Notes under the pieces: generated by a model
The model's database searches: none
Seen by the model: only the letters and a program-made list of their open reading frames with translations
What the model was told of the DNA's origin: nothing
Shown here: positions 5,197 through 9,468 of the stretch, in pieces
Position numbering within the stretch: position 1 is the first letter of the stretch
Layout: each line of letters begins with the position of its first letter
Source: a bacterium
GTDB lineage: Bacteria; Latescibacterota; UBA2968; GCA-2709665
Assembly (NCBI GenBank): GCA_027619145.1
Contig: JAQCGA010000113.1
Location: 1 to 9,468, forward strand
Length of the DNA: 9,468 nt
Direction of reading: 5' to 3'
Made by a program: the position numbers and the translations under genes

Positions 5197-7542
5197 GGGT
5201 TTACCAGAAGCGTTCAGGGTGTCTGAGAGGCACCAGAGGATTACAATAAGAAATACATCAGCGGGATCTTCGTTGTGATTCTGATCAAAATGATCCAGGT
5301 AGGTTTGGATGCTCAGTACAATGGCGCCAATTTGAGACGCGGTCTCTTCGCCCAGGATTTGAACTGCCTCTGTACCAATGCCGGTTTCCAGGTTTTCCAC
5401 CAGTTGTCGCGTAGCCAGAGCCAGGTGGGTCGTATTGCCAGCGTCCAGGGCTTTCCGAACCTCGTCCAGACGGGCTATGGCCTGGTGCCGGACCTCTCGT
5501 TTGATTGCCCGGGTGCGCTGCAGGGTTCGGCGGACCTGTTTGAGCATGTCTTCCAGTTGTTGTACGCGGGAGAGATTGTCCTGCGAAATCAACCTGTAGA
5601 ATCGGCCGTGCGCACCCAGGGCGCGGCAGATGCTGTTGAGCAACTGGAGGCGGATGGCCGGAGACTGGAAGTTGGCCAGCCGTTCCAGGGTGGGCCGGAC
5701 CATGCGCAGGTCTCGTCTGTGGCTCAGCACATCGGCCAGGGTGGGAAAGGTGGTTCGGTCGAATTGATCTGCAAATTTCCAGAAGAGCAATTCGCTGGCT
5801 TCTTCGCCGCTCATTTCTGAAAGGGCGCGTACTGCACTGATCTGCACGCGGGTATCGGGGTCGTCCAGTGCGTCAATGAGCGGGTCAATTACGCGGGGAT
5901 CGCCAATGTTCCCCAGGGCTTCTATGGATTCGCTGCGGATATCGGATTCCTGGTTGTTCAACTGGCCAAGCAGGGCGTTTACGGCTTCGGGTGAGCGGGC
6001 CTCCCCCAGGCCCCGGGCGGCCTGTCGGCGGACTTCCGGGCTGGCGTCTTCGAGGGCTTTGATGAGTTGTTCGAGCGCCATTGGGCTTTTGGAACGGCCC
6101 ATGCGCCGGGCGGCCCGGGCGCGCATTTGTTCGCTGTGTGCCCAATCGTATACCAGAGAGTTGAAGATGTATCCTACCAGGTTGCCGCGTCCTACCTGAC
6201 CGATGAGTTCGGACGGAGAGGTGGGTTTGAGGTCCACGACGCGTCGAAGTAACAGGTTGGGCACAATCATGACTGCGGCGCTTACCAGGAAAACGAGTTG
6301 CAGGTTACCCACTGGATAGTTGAGTAGAATGAATTGAATGGGTTCAAAGGCTTCTACCATTGTGCTACTGACCAGCGGGCCAATGGCGAATGCCAGGAAT
6401 GTTGTGCAGGACCAGCTTGCAAAATAAGTGGTTCTGCTTTGTCCTTCGGGTACCAGGCCAAAAAGTAGCGCATTGACGGATACGAGGCTACCTGAAAAAA
6501 TAAAGCCGTTGATAAACATGGCAAATGGGATCAGGATGTAATTGTCCGGCCGGTTGAATACCCAGAGAAACGGGGTGAAGATGGCTGGAAGGAGTAACAA
6601 CTGGAGCACGGCTTTGCTGCCGTATCGGTCTGTGAGGCCGCCTGCAATTTTGGAGCCTGCAACCATGCCCACCAGGTTGAGGCTGGTGAGCACCGCAACT
6701 GTGGTATAGTTGATGCCCAATGTTTTGAGCATAAAAACGTTGTAAAACGGGTTGGCCAGCACCCAGCTAAAATTCCAGGACGCGAAGAAGAGTACGAGTT
6801 TTCGGAAGCGGTGATCTCGAAAGGGCGTGAACAGACTGCCGCCGGTTTTATCGCCTTCTGTTTGAATGAATGGTACGCGCGCCATATTCAGAAAAGCGTA
6901 CACGCCCAGCAGAGAAGCACCCGCGAAGATGGTGAGAAAGCCTGTGTATTTATCTGTATCCTGAAACAGGTCCAGGTACCAGCCCGAAAAATAGCTGGCA
7001 GCGATGCCGGTGAGCAGGCTGGAAATACTCTGGCGGCCCAGGAAGCGGGCCCGGATGTCTTCGGGGATGAGCTGGGCCTGCCAGTTGACATACACCGGTG
7101 CACCGAAGTGCCAGCAGACCAGACCCGCGCCGACGAGTAAACCAATGAGGGGTACGTGCAGGGTTGAGAAGGAGAGGAGTGGGATTAGAACGATGAGAAA
7201 CCGAACCAGGGAGAACAGAATTCCCATCAGGATGACAAAGGTTTTTTTGTGCCGGATTCGGGAGATGATGAGGGAGGAAGAGATGAGCTGCGCCAGGCTG
7301 GCAAAAGAAGCGATGGATACGAAGTGCGCAATGTTCGATTCGGTTGCGCCCACCCACAGCGCAAAGCCCGTGAACACCGCCATTTGGAGGCCCACCATTT
7401 GTGAGAACGCGCCCAGTGCGCCGCTGGAGTAGAGGAGTGCGCGCAGGGCATGGGCGGTTTCGCTGTGGGAAAGCGTCCGTGTGGGGTCGGTTTGGGGATG
7501 GTTTGCCGGCGCAGGAGGCGCGGGCATAGTTTTTTGGTTCAC
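5194..7542 (-). CDS. MFS transporter fused to cytoplasmic HEAT repeats (upstream paralog)
   Basis: The 782-residue protein has the same architecture as its downstream neighbour. A Pro-rich cytoplasmic N terminus (about 1-25) precedes a 12-helix MFS domain (about 28-435) with PEDIRARFLGRQ (160-171) and motif-A-like GGLTDRYGSKAVL (301-313). HEAT repeats follow at about 488-517, 518-549, 550-581 and 582-612. A charged helical tail ends in DVFLIVILWC. Residues 483-656 match residues 470-643 of the paralog at 133 of 174 positions by hand count (about 76%), while the MFS half is clearly less alike, especially helices 3-6. The start is taken as GTG 7542 because it forms a GTGA overlap with the upstream stop; ATG 7527, five codons in, is an alternative. 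Neither has a strong SD. Genes in this arrangement probably act together as a pair. The cargo is unknown; the upstream opine dehydrogenase hints at an amino-acid-derived compound. Confidence 0.9.
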   Translation of the reverse strand: MNQKTMPAPPAPANHPQTDPTRTLSHSETAHALRALLYSSGALGAFSQMVGLQMAVFTGFALWVGATESNIAHFVSIASFASLAQLISSSLIISRIRHKKTFVILMGILFSLVRFLIVLIPLLSFSTLHVPLIGLLVGAGLVCWHFGAPVYVNWQAQLIPEDIRARFLGRQSISSLLTGIAASYFSGWYLDLFQDTDKYTGFLTIFAGASLLGVYAFLNMARVPFIQTEGDKTGGSLFTPFRDHRFRKLVLFFASWNFSWVLANPFYNVFMLKTLGINYTTVAVLTSLNLVGMVAGSKIAGGLTDRYGSKAVLQLLLLPAIFTPFLWVFNRPDNYILIPFAMFINGFIFSGSLVSVNALLFGLVPEGQSRTTYFASWSCTTFLAFAIGPLVSSTMVEAFEPIQFILLNYPVGNLQLVFLVSAAVMIVPNLLLRRVVDLKPTSPSELIGQVGRGNLVGYIFNSLVYDWAHSEQMRARAARRMGRSKSPMALEQLIKALEDASPEVRRQAARGLGEARSPEAVNALLGQLNNQESDIRSESIEALGNIGDPRVIDPLIDALDDPDTRVQISAVRALSEMSGEEASELLFWKFADQFDRTTFPTLADVLSHRRDLRMVRPTLERLANFQSPAIRLQLLNSICRALGAHGRFYRLISQDNLSRVQQLEDMLKQVRRTLQRTRAIKREVRHQAIARLDEVRKALDAGNTTHLALATRQLVENLETGIGTEAVQILGEETASQIGAIVLSIQTYLDHFDQNHNEDPADVFLIVILWCLSDTLNASGKP
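7539..7542 (-). promoter_or_regulatory. GTGA stop/start overlap between opine dehydrogenase and first MFS-HEAT gene
   Basis: On the - strand, GTG (7542-7540) starts the MFS-HEAT gene and TGA (7541-7539) ends the dehydrogenase gene, a 4-base overlap typical of coupled translation. It holds only if GTG, not ATG 7527, is the start. Confidence 0.65.
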
Positions 7543-8642
7543 TTCTGCGCCACTTTTCCACTTTGCAAGAATGCGCTCAGTTGCGCCTGGTCCATTCCCG
7601 CGATTCCCAGTTCTTCCACCCCTCGGCCTTCGGTCCAGCCGTTGAAGCCCATCACGACGGACCCAATGTCTACCAGCGCCCGCATGGCCGGTGTTTCTAC
7701 GCCGTATTGTTGTCCCACCGAGCTCCAGGCGGCCAGGCCATAGGGAACATCTTCAGTGAGCCACCGGCTTTCCAGAGATCCGGGCGCTTTGAGCCGGGTG
7801 AGCATATAACTTCCATTGATGGTTGCCCACAGGTCCCCTTTGGGACCAAAACCAGCGGCGTGAAAGGCTTCGTTGGCGGGTTTGAGGTCGTAGCCCAGGG
7901 CGCTTGCAACAGCGCGGCGCTCGGCATCGACCTGCATGATGACTTTGGCAACGGACGGCGTAACGCCTTCTTCGTAAAAGTAGAATTCGCCGTGGGAATA
8001 TTCTACGCGGCCAGCATTCATGAGTACGCCTGCTGGATGTACGACCGGATTCATTGCAGCCAGGCCGCAGGCCATCACGTCTGGGTAGAGCGTGATGCCG
8101 GGAAAGAGCGGTTCGAGCAGGTCCCGGACGCGTTCTGTTTCTGGTATGGGCAGCACACCCAGCCCCAGGCCGGAGACAATGCCCCAGATGGTGGCGGTGT
8201 CCGGTGCGGTTTTTCGGCAGACGTAGGGTGCGGTATCCACTTCGGCCAGGGTGACGCCTTCTACACCGGCTTCGCGCAAAATGCGGGCCCATTCGAGCGT
8301 GCCCAGGGTACCGGGCATGAGGACGACGGTTTGGCCTGCGCCGAGGTAGGGGGCACAAATTTCTGCGAAAGGTTTGTGCGCATAAGCGGGTACAATGACC
8401 AGGATGAGCTCTGCGCCGTCCAGTGCGTCTTCAATGCTGGTGGTGATGCGGTGGATGCGCGCCGGGCCTTGCTCGTCTACGCCCAGAAGGTGAATGATAC
8501 CCGCATCGATGATCGGATCCAGGACGTGCTGGAACCCCGGGATCTCGTAGAGGGTGACATGTACGTCTTTCAGGCTGAGGTTGGCGGCTACGGCAAAGGC
8601 GGTGTTGCCGCCGCCGAGGATGGTGATGGATTTGTTGGGCAT
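7539..8642 (-). CDS. NAD(P)-dependent octopine/opine dehydrogenase family protein
   Basis: The 367-residue protein starts at ATG 8642, 9 bases after AGGA. The frame is open further upstream to 8765, but that extension overlaps the ybaK-type gene and lacks family character. The N-terminal Rossmann fold begins at once with ITILGGGNTAFAVA, giving G10-x-G12-x-x-A15. The C-terminal opine-dehydrogenase domain (about 185-340) carries MNPVVHPAGVLMNAGR with Asn198 and His202, the positions known as catalytic or substrate-binding in N-(1-carboxyethyl)-norvaline dehydrogenase, and RWLTEDVPYGL (293-303), a family hallmark. Such enzymes join an amino acid and a 2-keto acid by reductive amination, or run the reverse reaction. 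Relatives in many bacteria have no known substrate. The stop overlaps the first MFS-HEAT start, so its product or substrate may be what those proteins handle (inference). Confidence 0.92.
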   Translation of the reverse strand: MPNKSITILGGGNTAFAVAANLSLKDVHVTLYEIPGFQHVLDPIIDAGIIHLLGVDEQGPARIHRITTSIEDALDGAELILVIVPAYAHKPFAEICAPYLGAGQTVVLMPGTLGTLEWARILREAGVEGVTLAEVDTAPYVCRKTAPDTATIWGIVSGLGLGVLPIPETERVRDLLEPLFPGITLYPDVMACGLAAMNPVVHPAGVLMNAGRVEYSHGEFYFYEEGVTPSVAKVIMQVDAERRAVASALGYDLKPANEAFHAAGFGPKGDLWATINGSYMLTRLKAPGSLESRWLTEDVPYGLAAWSSVGQQYGVETPAMRALVDIGSVVMGFNGWTEGRGVEELGIAGMDQAQLSAFLQSGKVAQK

Positions 8643-8651
8643 AGTATGTTT

Positions 8652-8655
8652 TCCT
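8652..8655 (-). promoter_or_regulatory. Ribosome binding site of the opine dehydrogenase gene
   Basis: AGGA on the - strand, 9 bases before ATG 8642, in the 55-base gap after the ybaK-type gene. It is modest but supports the short start over the upstream extension. Confidence 0.55.
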
Positions 8656-8697
8656 GGTTGGGGCGAAAGATTTGTCGTCCGTGCGGAGCGCGATGTT

Positions 8698-9174
8698 TTA
8701 CGATAGAGGTCTGGCGATTTCGCAGACGGTGGCGTTCGCGGCGCGGACCAGATCTTGTGGGGCAACCAGGATCTGGCAACCCCGGATTCCTGCGCTGACA
8801 GAGATTGTGGGCCAGTTTTGTGCCAGGTGGTCGAGATAAACGGGAAGCGGTTTGCGGGTGCCCAGTGGGGAGACTCCCCCTCGAATGTACCCGGTAAGGG
8901 GTTGGACTTCTTGAAGAGGAACCATTTCGGCGCGTTTTCCGCCTGTAACTGCGCCCAGGGCTTTCAGATCTAACTCGGATGAGGCCGGAATACAGGCCAG
9001 TACCACCTGCTTACGGTCTGTTCGGATGACCAGGGTTTTGAAAACTTGTTCCGCTGGCAGACCCAGTTTGGCGGCGGCAATTTCTGCACCCAAATTGTTT
9101 TCGTCCGCTTCGTAGGTCCGGACCTCATATGAAATCTTCAGGCGATCCAGAATACGTGCAGCATTTGTTTTCAT
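8698..9174 (-). CDS. ybaK: Cys-tRNA(Pro)/Cys-tRNA(Cys) deacylase, YbaK/EbsC type
   Basis: The 158-residue protein is almost the length of E. coli YbaK (159). This family hydrolyses cysteine wrongly loaded on tRNA(Pro), a quality-control step in the cytoplasm. The sequence aligns along its full length with YbaK: ARILDRLKISYEVRTYE at the N terminus, VFKTLV with Lys46 (the functionally important lysine, at the same number as in E. coli), ELDLKALG in the middle, GYIRGGVSPLGTRKPLP (the family signature), and TISVSAGIRG near the C terminus. It is therefore a YbaK rather than a ProX or YeaK member. The ATG has no SD but lies just after a strong promoter, so the mRNA may be leaderless. It is the first gene of the leftward unit; the next start is 55 bases on. 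Its link to the opine/transport genes may be only shared transcription. Confidence 0.95.
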   Translation of the reverse strand: MKTNAARILDRLKISYEVRTYEADENNLGAEIAAAKLGLPAEQVFKTLVIRTDRKQVVLACIPASSELDLKALGAVTGGKRAEMVPLQEVQPLTGYIRGGVSPLGTRKPLPVYLDHLAQNWPTISVSAGIRGCQILVAPQDLVRAANATVCEIARPLS

Positions 9175-9182
9175 AGGGCATG

Positions 9183-9211
9183 ATGATACCCGGAGGACGG
9201 CATTCTGTCAA
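9183..9211 (-). promoter_or_regulatory. Sigma70-type promoter for the ybaK-opine dehydrogenase-MFS-HEAT unit
   Basis: On the - strand, TTGACA (9211-9206, perfect -35) is followed by a 17-base spacer and TATCAT (9188-9183, 5 of 6 to TATAAT). An AT-rich tract (about 9217-9255) lies upstream like an UP element. The -10 box ends only 8 bases before the ybaK ATG at 9174, so initiation at the usual 6-8 bases would place the mRNA start 0-3 bases from the start codon. Confidence 0.8.
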
Positions 9212-9256
9212 ATGGTTTTCTTGTGAAATTATGGGTATATATAGATAACAATAAGA

Positions 9257-9283
9257 CCAGATCGTATTTGGGGTCTGATCTGG
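9257..9283. repeat. Inverted repeat CCAGATC-N13-GATCTGG upstream of the promoter
   Basis: CCAGATC (9257-9263) and GATCTGG (9277-9283) are perfect complements separated by 13 bases. An alternative pairing, AGACC (9254-9258) with GGTCT (9272-9276), excludes the first. The element lies about 46 bases upstream of the -35 box, so it could be an operator or activator site, or an RNA hairpin. Nothing else supports a role. Confidence 0.4.
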
Positions 9284-9319
9284 CTGGTATAGGTGGATGA
9301 CTGCGCAGACGCGTTCTGG

Positions 9320-9356
9320 AAAGAAAAAGGGGACCGGTACGAAAATGTACCGGTCC
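9320..9356 (-). terminator. Intrinsic terminator facing leftward, for a gene beyond the right edge
   Basis: GGACCGGTAC (9331-9340) pairs perfectly with GTACCGGTCC (9347-9356) around a 6-base loop. Read on the - strand, the hairpin is followed by CC and then TTTTTCTTT (9328-9320), a classic U-rich exit tract. On the + strand the exit is only TTAATT. It would end a leftward transcript arriving from outside the window and insulate the ybaK promoter about 110 bases further on. Confidence 0.75.
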
Positions 9357-9379
9357 TTAATTCAATGGCATGAAGTTAA

Positions 9380-9438
9380 GGGGCTGCGCCCCGATCAGGA
9401 CCTAACCCCCCGGCCCCCTTTCCTGGGAAGAAAGGGGG
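9380..9438. repeat. GC-rich interspersed repeat with two hairpins at the right end
   Basis: GGGGC-TGC-GCCCC (9380-9392) forms a short hairpin. CCCCCTTTC (9414-9422) pairs with GAAAGGGGG (9430-9438) around 7 bases. Between them lies CCTAACCCCCC. This composition resembles the ACCCCC-rich intergenic repeats common in several environmental phyla. No reading frame or promoter was recognised from here to the window end. Confidence 0.55.
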
Positions 9439-9468
9439 AGCAAACCATTCTTCTACAATAAGTTGAAC

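Noticed and set aside
8643..8765. Upstream extension of the opine dehydrogenase by 41 codons
   Set aside because: It overlaps the 3' end of the ybaK-type gene by 68 bases and adds low-complexity residues before the Rossmann strand; ATG 8642 has a reasonable SD.
7563..8798. A 411-codon open frame on the + strand opposite the opine dehydrogenase
   Set aside because: It is antisense to a gene with clear family motifs, has a Cys/Gly/Phe-rich composition with no recognisable domain, and spans into the ybaK-type gene. It is a composition shadow.
9221..9247. Possible rightward promoter (TTGTGA with an AT-rich -10 region) driving a small RNA ending near 9356
   Set aside because: The -35 is only 4 of 6, no good -10 occurs at 16-18 bases, and the hairpin at 9331-9356 has its U tract on the opposite strand.
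9361..9468. Insertion-sequence end or transposase remnant
   Set aside because: Only short hairpins are seen; no transposase frame, no paired terminal repeats and no target duplication can be shown within the window.

Overview
The window looks like chromosomal DNA from an uncultured or little-studied bacterium. It shows ordinary bacterial genes, a sigma70-type promoter, Shine-Dalgarno (SD) sites, and short interspersed repeats of the CGCAAAG and CACGAAG kind, plus a GGGGCTGCGCCCC / CCTAACCCCC type. Such repeats, together with MFS proteins carrying HEAT repeats, make me think of Chloroflexota (Anaerolineae/Caldilineae-like) or a similar environmental phylum. This is a weak inference from general familiarity, not a measured assignment. 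No mobile element, CRISPR array, rRNA or tRNA was seen.

Left block (2-2768, + strand): the C-terminal part of a Gfo/Idh/MocA oxidoreductase, a nitrilase-superfamily carbon-nitrogen hydrolase, and a complete second Gfo/Idh/MocA oxidoreductase, all in the same direction. Together they look like a small catabolic or modifying cluster for a sugar, polyol or amide-bearing compound. The substrate cannot be read from the sequence. A 120-base spacer between the hydrolase and the second oxidoreductase holds repeats and a GC-rich hairpin.

Middle junction (2769-2887): the two blocks converge on a repeat-built 19-bp inverted repeat that could act as a bidirectional terminator.

Right block (9174 down to 2888, - strand): a four-gene unit read leftward. 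It runs ybaK-type Cys-tRNA(Pro) deacylase, then an octopine/opine-dehydrogenase family enzyme, then two tandem paralogous proteins that each join a 12-helix MFS transporter to cytoplasmic HEAT repeats and a helical tail. The last three genes are linked by a GTGA and a TGATG stop/start overlap, so translation is probably coupled. A near-consensus promoter lies so close to the ybaK ATG that the mRNA would be nearly leaderless. The opine dehydrogenase plus MFS-HEAT pair is the best candidate for an undescribed system: an enzyme that may make or oxidise an opine-like N-(carboxyalkyl) amino acid, coupled to two membrane proteins that may transport or sense it.

Right end (9175-9468): no gene was found. 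It holds the promoter, an inverted repeat, an intrinsic terminator facing leftward (for a gene beyond the window) and a GC-rich interspersed repeat.
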